From Acidobacteriota bacterium (GTDB lineage Bacteria; Acidobacteriota; Terriglobia; UBA7540), in the NCBI GenBank assembly GCA_004298155.1, contig SCRD01000006.1, positions 1-64,000 on the forward strand: a stretch of DNA of 64,000 bases, given 5' to 3'. Positions 26,967 to 34,206 of this stretch are shown here, piece by piece (position 1 is the first letter of the stretch; every line of letters begins with the position of its first letter). Made by a program: the position numbers and the translations under genes. Under the pieces are notes generated by a model. That model did not search any database. It worked only from the letters and a program-made list of their open reading frames with translations, and had not been told where the DNA came from.

Positions 26967-27112
26967 GAAAAACGAACCGGAGAGGTTGTTGAAAACAAAG
27001 GATCGGCATCAAAAAACGAACCGGAACGAACCGGAAAACGAAGCGGAGAAGTTGTTGAAAACACGAGGGCGTTGAAAAAACGAACCGGAACGAACCTGGA
27101 AACGAAGCGGGC
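26967..27112 (+). repeat. Imperfect repeats built on CGAACCGGAA
   Basis: Three related blocks begin near 26967, 27010 and 27074. Each starts with an A-run and ACGAACCGGA. The second and third continue as ACGAACC(G/T)GGAAA-type and CGAAGCGG segments, and the first two end in GGTTGTTGAAAACA or AGTTGTTGAAAACA. The decamer CGAACCGGAA occurs several times. The composition (A-rich and CG-rich alternating) is unlike the flanking coding sequence. Confidence 0.75.
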
Positions 27113-27321
27113 CATGATCCTAAAAATAATAGCGCATCGAGAATCGGATGTAGCCGTCGCCGATTCAGGGCTAGCCCTCATCAGCTTTTTCCCCTTCCGT
27201 TGGCTCCCTTCCGGCCTCACTTCCCGGCCTTTAGCGCTTGAAAATTTCGCCACCTCCCTCTTGCCGCGGCGGCGCTGACATTCAGCTTTCTGAAGTTTGT
27301 CAACGTGCTACAATTCAGCGC

Positions 27322-27867
27322 ATGGCCGGAAACGGAACAAGCTCAATCCGGGTGATGGGCATCGACCCGGGCCTTAACATCACCGGCTACGGCATCATTC
27401 AGCGATGCCGCCAGGGGACAACACTTGTGGAAGCGGGTTTAATCCAACTGCCGCGCGCCGATGGCAACAACCTGCCCTTGCGCCTGGAAACCCTCTTCAA
27501 GGGCATCCAGGAAGTCGTTGAGGAGTTCTGCCCGGAAGTTGTTTGCCTGGAAGAAGTCTACAGCCACGCCGATTATCCGCAGACCGCCGTGCTGATGGGG
27601 CACGCGCGCGGAGTCATATGCCTGGCGGCGCGGCTGGCCCGCGTTCCTGTATTTCCCATGCCGGCCAAGCGGATCAAACAATCCGTCACCGGCAATGGAA
27701 ACGCCTCAAAGCTCCAGGTGCAGCGGGCTGTCCAGCAGCATTTCTCACTGGGCGCGCCGCCGAGGCCCCCAGATGTGGCTGATGCGCTTGCCGTGGCGTT
27801 ATGCTATATGAATACGCTTCGCGCTCCGACTAACGGGCTCCGGCTTAAGGACGGAAGGCTGCGCTAA
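27322..27867 (+). CDS. ruvC: Holliday-junction resolvase RuvC
   Basis: Endonuclease that cuts Holliday junctions symmetrically once RuvAB has migrated them. The 181-residue protein shows all four acidic catalytic positions: Asp15 (VMGIDPGLNITGYG), the Glu in VCLEEVYSHADYPQTA, and the pair in PPDVADALAVALCY. The start at 27322 leaves an 11-residue lead before the first motif; ATG at 27355 is also possible. It heads a ruvC-ruvA-ruvB cluster, interrupted only by a 131-bp spacer that contains a palindromic repeat. Confidence 0.94.
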   Translation: MAGNGTSSIRVMGIDPGLNITGYGIIQRCRQGTTLVEAGLIQLPRADGNNLPLRLETLFKGIQEVVEEFCPEVVCLEEVYSHADYPQTAVLMGHARGVICLAARLARVPVFPMPAKRIKQSVTGNGNASKLQVQRAVQQHFSLGAPPRPPDVADALAVALCYMNTLRAPTNGLRLKDGRLR

Positions 27868-27895
27868 GATGAGTACGCACTCCCAAGTTTGGGTG

Positions 27896-27941
27896 TAGCG
27901 GCGGCTTTACGCCGCCAAGTGGCGAAGTGAACTCGCCGCTA
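27896..27941 (+). repeat. REP-like nested palindrome between ruvC and ruvA
   Basis: Outer arms TAGCGGCG (27896-27903) and CGCCGCTA (27934-27941) are perfect inverted repeats. Inside them lie two smaller hairpins: GGCGGC / GCCGCC (27900-27905/27911-27916) and GGCGA / TCGCC (27921-27925/27933-27937). The outer and inner foldings compete. This layout is that of a short dispersed palindromic repeat, not of a simple terminator. Confidence 0.75.
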
Positions 27942-27985
27942 TGATTCGAAAACAGGAAACTACCGGGAGCGGTAACCCTTCACCA

Positions 27986-27991
27986 AAGGAG
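27986..27991 (+). promoter_or_regulatory. Ribosome binding site deciding the ruvA start
   Basis: AAGGAG lies seven bases before CTG at 27999. No ATG, GTG or TTG in frame lies at a suitable distance; the first is GTG at 28059, which would remove the first beta strands of RuvA. Confidence 0.7.
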
Positions 27992-27998
27992 TCATTCT

Positions 27999-28655
27999 CT
28001 GATCTCAGAAGTCACCGGCGACGTTCTTTATGACCGCATCGCGCGCAATTCCCTCCTGGTGCGCGTGAACTCTCTCTGTTATGAAGTTTTTGTACCGTCG
28101 GGAATTGCGGCCCGGTTGCGCCAGGCCCCCGAGCATGAGCGGAAGAATCCCCAGACGCTTTACACCATCTATTACATTGATGGAGGGATGGCCGGCGGCC
28201 ATCTGACCCCAAAGCTCGTAGGCTTTCTCGATCCGCTGGACCGCGAGTTTTTTGAGACCTTCACCAAGGTACCGGGCGTCGGATTTATGCGGGCGCTGAA
28301 ATGCCTGATTCGGCCTCTGAATGAAATCGCGCTGGCCATCGAGCGCGGTGACACCGGGCTGCTGAAGGAGCTGCCCTACATCGGTACTAAGACCGCCGAG
28401 CGCATTGTGACCGACCTGCGGGGAAAAATGGCGAAGTTCGCGCTGGCGCCCAGCAACCAGCCGCTATCCGTAGAGACCGAGACTGTCTCCGAACTGAAGA
28501 TGGAAGCCATCCAGGTGCTCGAACAGCTCGAGTATTCGCGGCCCGAGGCCCAGCGAATGGCCGCTGAGATTCTTACGCGGCACAAGAACCTGAAATCGAT
28601 TGATGAATTCCTGCGCAAGGTATTTGAACAGAGGCAGGAAATAACAAAAAGTTGA
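27999..28655 (+). CDS. ruvA: Holliday-junction branch-migration protein RuvA (apparent CTG start)
   Basis: Tetrameric Holliday-junction binding subunit that loads RuvB. Starting at CTG the protein reads MISEVTGDVLYDR, which lines up with the canonical MIGRLRG start of RuvA, then YEVFVPSG (OB fold), VPGVGFMRALKCL and LPYIGTKTAERIVTDL (two helix-hairpin-helix motifs), and a C-terminal RuvB-binding domain from about 165. The length is 218 residues (203 in E. coli). AAGGAG sits seven bases upstream of the CTG. An insert near residues 45-65 (APEHERKNPQTLYTIYYIDG) is longer than in E. coli. The acidic pin of the first domain is not obvious. Confidence 0.88.
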   Translation: MISEVTGDVLYDRIARNSLLVRVNSLCYEVFVPSGIAARLRQAPEHERKNPQTLYTIYYIDGGMAGGHLTPKLVGFLDPLDREFFETFTKVPGVGFMRALKCLIRPLNEIALAIERGDTGLLKELPYIGTKTAERIVTDLRGKMAKFALAPSNQPLSVETETVSELKMEAIQVLEQLEYSRPEAQRMAAEILTRHKNLKSIDEFLRKVFEQRQEITKS

Positions 28656-28688
28656 AACCACGCGCAGAATCATTAAAACTCAAAGGAT

Positions 28689-29717
28689 ATGTCCAGAGTT
28701 CGATTAGTATCACCTGACCTGATCTCACAGGACGAAGAAACTTTCAATCAGACCCTGCGCCCACCCTCGCTTGAACAGTACGTGGGGCAGCGCAAGATCG
28801 TTGAAAAGCTCTCCATCGCCCTGCAGGCCGCCCGGCAGCGGTCGGAGCCTGCAGAGCACACGCTCCTGTTCGGTCCGCCGGGCCTGGGCAAAACCACCCT
28901 GGCGCACATCATGGCCAACTCGATGGGCGCCAAGATTGTCACGACTTCAGGTCCCGCGCTTGAGCGCACCGGCGACCTGATGGGCATCCTCACCAACCTG
29001 GGCGAAGGCGACATCCTGTTTATCGATGAAATCCACCGCCTGCCGGCAAACATTGAAGAGTTCCTATACCCCGCGATGGAGGACTTCAAAGTTGACTTCG
29101 TTGTCGATAAGGGAATGTTCGCGAAGACGATCAACGTTCCGCTCAAGCGGTTCACCCTGGTAGGAGCAACCACGAGGGCAGGAAGCCTCTCCGCGCCTTT
29201 GCGGAACCGTTTCGGCCTCTTTTTCCACCTCGAGTTCTACCCCGTCGACGACCTCAAGAAAATTATTCTGCGCTCGGCACAGATCCTGGAAGTTCCGATT
29301 GATGATGCAGGGGCCACAGAGGTTGCGCAGCGGTCGCGGGGCACGCCGCGCATCGCCAACCGTCTGCTGCGGCGCGTTCGGGACTACTCTGACGTGAAAT
29401 CAGACGGAAAGATTTCGGCGGAGGTGTCCCGCCAGGCTCTGTTACTGGAAGGCGTGGATGAACAGGGCCTGGATGAACTCGACAGAAACTTTCTTTCCAC
29501 CATCATCCGGCTTTACAAAGGAGGGCCGGTGGGCGTGGAGGCGATGGCTGCGACATTGAATGAAGAGGTGGACACTCTGGTTGATATGGTTGAGCCCTAC
29601 CTGCTCCAACTGGGTTTTGTCAGCCGGACCCGGAGTGGGCGCATGGCCAACGAGCTCGCTTATCGGCACCTGAAGATGCCGATGCCGGGAAGATCGCCAG
29701 GGCTATTCGGAGCTTAA
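28689..29717 (+). CDS. ruvB: Holliday-junction branch-migration helicase RuvB
   Basis: Hexameric AAA+ motor that drives branch migration with RuvA. The 342-residue protein has Walker A FGPPGLGKTTLA, Walker B LFIDEIHRL, sensor 1 GATTRAG, the arginine-finger segment APLRNRFG, and the C-terminal winged helix with GRMANELAYRHL. AAAGGAT precedes the ATG. It follows ruvA by 33 bp and is followed by folK after 28 bp, so transcription probably continues through the folate and nucleotide genes. Confidence 0.96.
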   Translation: MSRVRLVSPDLISQDEETFNQTLRPPSLEQYVGQRKIVEKLSIALQAARQRSEPAEHTLLFGPPGLGKTTLAHIMANSMGAKIVTTSGPALERTGDLMGILTNLGEGDILFIDEIHRLPANIEEFLYPAMEDFKVDFVVDKGMFAKTINVPLKRFTLVGATTRAGSLSAPLRNRFGLFFHLEFYPVDDLKKIILRSAQILEVPIDDAGATEVAQRSRGTPRIANRLLRRVRDYSDVKSDGKISAEVSRQALLLEGVDEQGLDELDRNFLSTIIRLYKGGPVGVEAMAATLNEEVDTLVDMVEPYLLQLGFVSRTRSGRMANELAYRHLKMPMPGRSPGLFGA

Positions 29718-29745
29718 TCCAGGTCCGCAACCTGAATGCCAATCC

Positions 29746-30270
29746 ATGAAACGAGTGTTTCTCTCTCTGGGGTCCAATCTCGGCGACCGCTCTGGAAACA
29801 TCGAAAGGGCCCTCGATGCGCTTGGCGCATCTGGCTTTGAGGTCCGGCGTGTTTCCTCGTTCTACCGCACGGAGCCGGTGGAGTTCCGGCAGCAACCCTG
29901 GTTTGTAAATTGCGTGGCGGAAGTCGGAACAGAGCTCCTTCCGCTGCAACTGCTGAAGGCCATCCAGAAGGTGGAGCGCGGCCTTGGGCGTCGCCCGACC
30001 TTCAGCAAGGGGCCGCGCAAGATTGACATCGACATTCTGCTCTATGAAAATGTTGTGGTTCGTTCCGCGGCCCTGAACATCCCGCATGAGGGAATGTCCG
30101 GGCGAAGGTTTGTTCTGGTGCCGTTGAGGGAGCTCGAACCTGGTCTCCGGCATCCCGTGAGCGATCGAACGGTGGGGGAAATGCTGAATGAAACGGCGGA
30201 CGCCAGCCAGGTGATCCGTATCGATCCGCAACGGCCCGCCAGCATTGAGCGAGGAATTGCACGTGGTTAA
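29746..30270 (+). CDS. folK: 2-amino-4-hydroxy-6-hydroxymethyldihydropteridine pyrophosphokinase
   Basis: Transfers pyrophosphate from ATP to the pterin in folate synthesis. The 174-residue protein shows VFLSLGSNLGDRSGNI at the N-terminus, SSFYRTEPVEFRQQPWFVNCV, and the signature GPRKIDIDILLYENVVV, followed by IPHEGMSGRRFVLVPL. It sits 28 bp behind ruvB and overlaps the next gene by a few bases, in keeping with an operon. Other folate genes are not in the window. Confidence 0.94.
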   Translation: MKRVFLSLGSNLGDRSGNIERALDALGASGFEVRRVSSFYRTEPVEFRQQPWFVNCVAEVGTELLPLQLLKAIQKVERGLGRRPTFSKGPRKIDIDILLYENVVVRSAALNIPHEGMSGRRFVLVPLRELEPGLRHPVSDRTVGEMLNETADASQVIRIDPQRPASIERGIARG

Positions 30271-30928
30271 ATCGCCAGTCTACGAAAGGCCGCGCTTTAT
30301 CGCCGTTGAAGGCCCGGTCCGTGTCGGGAAAACCACCCTGGCGGACATCCTTGCCGACAGGCTGAAGGCCGACCGCCTGCGCGACGTGGACGACAACCCC
30401 TTTCTTGAGGCCTTTTATAGAGAGAAGCCAGGAGCGGCCTTCACCAGCCAGATGTATTTTCTAATTGAAAGGTTCAGGCAGCTCCGCGCGCTTGACATTT
30501 CAGCTTCCGCTAATCGCGTTATTGTAAGCGATTACATTTTTGAGAAGGACAAAATTTTTGCCTATCTCAACCTGAGCGACGCCGAACTGCGGCTTTACGA
30601 ACAGTATTATCAGAACTTTGCCGAACAGGTGCCCATTCCCGATCTGGTGATATACTTACAAGCGAAACCGGAGATGCTCAAGAAGCGGATTGGGAAGAAA
30701 AAGGTCCCCTTTGAGAGCCGCATCTCAGAAGAGTATCTCGAGGCAGTTGTAAACGCCTATGAGCACTACTTTTTCCGCTATCGATCGAGCAACCTCCTGG
30801 TGATTGAAACGTCCGAGATCGACTTTGTCGACCGGAACGAAGATTTGAATCAACTGCTCCATCGGCTGACCCAGCCGGTTCGGGGCACGCAGTATTTTTT
30901 GCCGCTTGGATCCGCTTCCGCGGACTGA
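30263..30928 (+). CDS. Deoxynucleoside kinase
   Basis: A 221-residue kinase of the dGK/dCK family that phosphorylates salvaged deoxynucleosides. The P-loop GPVRVGKTT is at residues 17-25; the DRS/ERS-type motif appears as VSDYIFEKDKIFA, and the LID as KKRIGKKKVPFESRIS. GTG at 30263 is preferred because GAGGA lies seven bases upstream; it overlaps folK by 8 bp. A TTG at 30245 would add six residues. The P-loop has Pro-Val-Arg where many family members have Asn-Ile-Gly. Pairing of a deoxynucleoside kinase with folK fits a dNTP/thymidylate supply theme beside the ruv repair genes. Confidence 0.85.
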   Translation: MVKSPVYERPRFIAVEGPVRVGKTTLADILADRLKADRLRDVDDNPFLEAFYREKPGAAFTSQMYFLIERFRQLRALDISASANRVIVSDYIFEKDKIFAYLNLSDAELRLYEQYYQNFAEQVPIPDLVIYLQAKPEMLKKRIGKKKVPFESRISEEYLEAVVNAYEHYFFRYRSSNLLVIETSEIDFVDRNEDLNQLLHRLTQPVRGTQYFLPLGSASAD

Positions 30929-31164
30929 GACGGTCGCAGGCTGTGCCGCAGGCCGCAACTGCCACACGCAGAGCGGCGCTGCGAACTGAAAATCAGAAAC
31001 CTTCGACCCTCTCTGTCCAGCGAAGCCCTGGTGCAGGTTTTCTGACGACACTCCTGGGTGGCGCAGAAAAGATCGGGCTGAGACCGAGAGGGTTCTTGTT
31101 TCTGTTCCAGTTGCGCGCGCATCTTTTGCGCCACGCAATCATTTTCTGATAAGGAGCTACTGCC

Positions 31165-32043
31165 ATGGACCTTAAACCACAGGCCGTGAGCAAAATTACA
31201 GTCCCCGTCATTCTCGAAAGAAAACTGCGCGGAGAGAAAATTACCTGCCTCACCGCATATGACTATCCCACTGCTCGACTGGTGGACGAGGCAGGGATTG
31301 ACGTTCTTCTGGTTGGCGACACGCTGGCCCAGGTGGTCCTGGGCTACGACTCGACCGTGCCTGTAACAAGTGGCGAGATGCTCCATCACCTGCGCGCCGT
31401 GCGCAGGGGCGTCCACCGGGCGCTTCTTGTTGCGGACCTGCCTTACGGCTCCTATCACCTGGGAGAAAGGGACGCCTTGCGGACGAGTCTGCGCTTCATC
31501 AAGCACGGTGGCGCCGAAGCCATCAAAATTGAAGGCGGAAGGAAACGCGCCAGCCTGATCCGCCGCATGGTGAATGCGGAAATTCCTGTCGTGGGCCACA
31601 TCGGCCTGACGCCCCAGTCGATCCACCGCCTGGGCGGGTATGGCGTTCAGGGCCGCACTCTGGAATCGGCCAATGAGGTTTTCTCGGATGCACAGGCGCT
31701 GGAAGATGCCGGCGTTTTTGCTCTGGTGCTGGAGGCGGTTCCACGTGAACTGGCGGCAATGGTGACACGCAGGCTTCGCATCCCGACCATCGGCATTGGC
31801 GCAGGTCCCGATTGCGACGGCCAGGTGCTGGTGTTCCACGACCTTGCCGGACTCACTTTCGGACCACCGGCAAAGTTTGTACGGCCTTACGCGGACCTTC
31901 GCCAGACGCTGCACGATGCCATCTCGAGGTTTAAGGAAGATGTGGTGGAAGGCCGATACCCCGGCGATAGTGAGTCTTATCACTGTCCAGCGGCTATCCT
32001 GCAGCAGTTTGTCAAAGAGTTTTTTGCGCCACCGCGCGCCTGA
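31165..32043 (+). CDS. panB: 3-methyl-2-oxobutanoate hydroxymethyltransferase
   Basis: First committed enzyme of pantothenate synthesis, adding a hydroxymethyl group from methylene-tetrahydrofolate to 2-oxoisovalerate. The 292-residue TIM-barrel protein shows ITCLTAYDYPTARLVDEAG, VLLVGDTLAQVVLGYDSTVPVT (magnesium Asp), AIKIEGG, PVVGHIGLTPQS and IGIGAGPDCDGQVLVFHDL. AAGGAG precedes the ATG at a good distance. It is followed by panC after 101 bp. Its use of a folate cofactor fits the nearby folK. Confidence 0.95.
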   Translation: MDLKPQAVSKITVPVILERKLRGEKITCLTAYDYPTARLVDEAGIDVLLVGDTLAQVVLGYDSTVPVTSGEMLHHLRAVRRGVHRALLVADLPYGSYHLGERDALRTSLRFIKHGGAEAIKIEGGRKRASLIRRMVNAEIPVVGHIGLTPQSIHRLGGYGVQGRTLESANEVFSDAQALEDAGVFALVLEAVPRELAAMVTRRLRIPTIGIGAGPDCDGQVLVFHDLAGLTFGPPAKFVRPYADLRQTLHDAISRFKEDVVEGRYPGDSESYHCPAAILQQFVKEFFAPPRA

Positions 32044-32144
32044 ACAGTGTGCTCAATTCAGCATCAGTAACGGTCGCGTACTGTCATACCTTCTGCCGTC
32101 TAAGTACCTGGTGAACAATTGAGCCACCCTCTGAAGGCGGCATC

Positions 32145-33695
32145 ATGAGACTGCTTATGCGCCTGATCACCTCCGTCAACGAAATGAAGGCCCTCACGAG
32201 AGAGAATCGTTCCCGTGGCAGGTCCGTAGGGCTTGTTCCCACCATGGGCGCCCTGCACAAAGGCCACGTGAGCCTGGTTCGCCAGGCGAAGCAGCAGTGC
32301 GATGTGGTGGTGGTTTCCGTCTTTGTGAACCCGATGCAGTTTGGACCAGAGGAGGACTACGAACGGTATCCGCGCAATCTGGAAGAAGATTTTCAGCTAC
32401 TTAGTTCTTATAACATTGATACGGCATTTGCTCCTTCTTTGGAAGAAATGTATCCGGAGGGATTTCAGACGTTTGTGGAACCCGGGCCTTTGGCAAAAGT
32501 CTTCGAAGGGGCTTCGCGCCCGGGGCATTTTCGAGGTGTCTCAACAGTGGTAGTGAAGCTATTCAATATCGTGCAGCCGGATATGGCATATTTCGGCCAG
32601 AAAGATTTCCAGCAGGCAATCGTAATCCGCCGCCTCGTGGAGGACCTGAATCTGAACGTGCGGCTCGTCCTTTGCCCCATAGTGAGAGATGAGGATGGGC
32701 TGGCCATAAGCTCTCGCAATGTTTATTTGAAACCAGCTCAGCGAAAATCAGCCCTTGCGCTTTCCAGAAGTCTCTGGAGGGCTGAAGAGTTGATTCATTC
32801 AGGCGAGCCAGACGCAAGCAAAATTTTGGAGGAAATGCGCCACGTATTGCAAAGGGATGTCCGGCTGAAGATCGATTACCTCGCGATTGTTAATCCTGTA
32901 TCTTTTGAGCCCGCTTCCCGCGTTTCCGCAGGCGCAATTGCCCTGGTTGCAGCCTATGTAGACCGGGTCAGACTGATCGATAATACAATCCTTGGCCCTG
33001 TCGGCGCGTCTCAGGAAGACCGCTTGCAGATGGCCCTCTCCGCCCCGGCTGTTACCACGCCGGAGGCTAGAGCTCCTGGAATTGATGCAGAAGCCGTTAT
33101 TCACAAAATTGAGGGTTGCCGGGACTGTGCGGCTATTTCAACCATCCTTCTTCCGCCGCGCGAATTCATGGCCAGCTACATCAAGCGTGACTATCCCGAT
33201 CTCAGCACGGTCCGGACTGCTGTGATTGGGCGCCACAGCACCGCCAGGGCTGACAATTCTTTCTACCGGAACGGCGGACGGCCCAACCGCTTTGTAACTG
33301 CTCTCTACGACCTGCTCGGAATATCCGATTTTGCGGAATTCAAGAAGCGGTTTATTCTAACCGACATTATCCACTGCCACGCCTCAGGCCCGCGGATTCC
33401 CGACAAGGCAATGCGGAACTGCTCGCGCCACCTGCGCAATGAGCTTTCCCTTTTTCCGAACCTGCAATCTCTGGTGGTATTGGGCGAAGATGCCTATTGG
33501 GGAGTGCAACGGTTTCTTCTGGAGCGCGACCCAGGGGAAATTCAGTCTTTCTCCAATTTTATCGAACCAAACGGATGGGTGGAAGAGGAGGCCAGGATTT
33601 CAGCCCTGGACAACCGCACCGTCAAAATATTCTATTGCCACCATCCATCGCTAGGCTACCAGAGGAGCCCCTCTCTGGCTTCCGCGCTGGTCTGA
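32145..33695 (+). CDS. panC: Pantoate-beta-alanine ligase fused to a uracil-DNA-glycosylase-like domain
   Basis: A 516-residue two-domain protein. Residues 1-283 are a full PanC: VPTMGALHKGH, VVSVFVNPMQFGPEEDYERYPR, FYL-type FGQKDFQQ, and ISSRNVYLKPAQR. The rest (about 315-516) has the layout of an iron-sulfur family 4 uracil-DNA glycosylase. Cys325 and Cys328 (GCRDC) come first, then a degenerate first motif around 359-377, then TDIIHC with Cys411, Cys426 fifteen residues later (as in the CxPPGN...C block), a VVLGEDAYWG strand, and a CHHPS motif at 498-502 matching the HPS motif. No stop or frameshift separates the two parts. Whether the second domain excises uracil is unknown; its first catalytic motif is not canonical. 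Confidence 0.85.
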   Translation: MRLLMRLITSVNEMKALTRENRSRGRSVGLVPTMGALHKGHVSLVRQAKQQCDVVVVSVFVNPMQFGPEEDYERYPRNLEEDFQLLSSYNIDTAFAPSLEEMYPEGFQTFVEPGPLAKVFEGASRPGHFRGVSTVVVKLFNIVQPDMAYFGQKDFQQAIVIRRLVEDLNLNVRLVLCPIVRDEDGLAISSRNVYLKPAQRKSALALSRSLWRAEELIHSGEPDASKILEEMRHVLQRDVRLKIDYLAIVNPVSFEPASRVSAGAIALVAAYVDRVRLIDNTILGPVGASQEDRLQMALSAPAVTTPEARAPGIDAEAVIHKIEGCRDCAAISTILLPPREFMASYIKRDYPDLSTVRTAVIGRHSTARADNSFYRNGGRPNRFVTALYDLLGISDFAEFKKRFILTDIIHCHASGPRIPDKAMRNCSRHLRNELSLFPNLQSLVVLGEDAYWGVQRFLLERDPGEIQSFSNFIEPNGWVEEEARISALDNRTVKIFYCHHPSLGYQRSPSLASALV

Positions 33696-33714
33696 ATTAC
33701 TCGCACGCAGAGGC

Positions 33715-34173
33715 TTATAGCCTCAACGCCGCCAGCACCTGCTCGATGTGCCCGTCAACCTGTACACGAGGGAACACTGTTTTCACCCTTCCCTGCTGAT
33801 CGATGATGTACGTCGATCGCACAATGCCCATGCTTTTCTTGCCGTAGAGAGTCTTCTCCTGCCACACGCCATAAGCCTCAAGGGTCTTATGGTCAACATC
33901 GCTGACAAGAGGGAAGTTCAATTGATATTTGTCCCTGAATTTTGAAAGCTTTTCCGGCGGATCGGCGCTCATCCCAACAACCTTCGCACCAAGCTTCTCC
34001 AGGTCTTTTTTGGCGTCACGAAACTCGTGAGCTTCCCGTGTTCAACCAGGCGTATCGGCCTTCGGGAAGAAATAGAGGACCAGAGTGCTGCCTTTGTAAT
34101 CACTCAACTTGACCAGTTTGCCGGAATCAGATGGATGAGAGAAACCCGGCGCCTTGTCACCGACTTTCAGCAT
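33715..34173 (-). CDS. Selenocysteine-containing peroxiredoxin (Bcp type), UGA at the active site
   Basis: A 152-residue thiol-peroxidase-like protein reading through one in-frame TGA (34042-34044), codon 44. The context is ADTPG-U-TREAHEFRD, exactly where Bcp proteins have the peroxidatic cysteine (TPGCT...FRD). The frame is intact before and after, and all other family landmarks are present (KVGDKAPGFS, LVLYFFPKA, GMSADPPEKLSKF, STYIIDQQGRV). The protein contains no cysteine at all, so without selenocysteine it would have no redox residue; it also lacks the resolving Cys five residues later. AGGAG lies six bases before the ATG. A SECIS-like hairpin follows the UGA, and tRNA-Sec lies about 6 kb away. 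It follows the TPR gene by 33 bp. Confidence 0.85.
34013..34032 (-). promoter_or_regulatory. SECIS-like hairpin downstream of the UGA
   Basis: In the minus-strand transcript, GC-UCACG pairs with CGUGA-(C)-GC: five continuous pairs, one bulged C at 34015, then two more pairs, closing a 5-nt loop AGUUU (34025-34021). The loop begins 16 nt after the UGA and has a G in its second position, both within what is known for bacterial SECIS elements. It lies inside the coding region. Confidence 0.6.
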
Positions 34174-34206
34174 GTTCAACTCCTCTCGTGGGCAAAACTC
34201 TAGAAC

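Larger units (their letters stand above)
26541..27321. other. 781-bp intergenic region with repeat-rich ruv leader
   Basis: The left part (to about 26860) is the divergent upstream region of the exported protein gene. The right part holds a candidate promoter at 26861-26889, four 9-bp tandem units and three longer imperfect repeats listed separately. Open frames on both strands here (about 132 and 151 codons) read the repeats and show no protein-like composition or family, so no gene is called. Confidence 0.6.

Noticed and set aside
26918-27112. CRISPR array
   Set aside because: Repeat units are short, imperfect and contiguous; there are no unique spacers of regular length and no cas genes.
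26880-27278. 132-codon frame over the repeats
   Set aside because: Its protein is just the translated repeats (KRTGE, VVEN); no family or ribosome site.
30850-31983. 377-codon minus-strand frame
   Set aside because: Antisense shadow of panB; the sense frame has all PanB motifs.
33715-33972. Truncated peroxiredoxin as a pseudogene
   Set aside because: The upstream part is intact in the same frame up to an ATG with a good ribosome site. The only break is a TGA at the catalytic position, a SECIS-like hairpin follows it, and tRNA-Sec is present, so recoding explains it better than decay.
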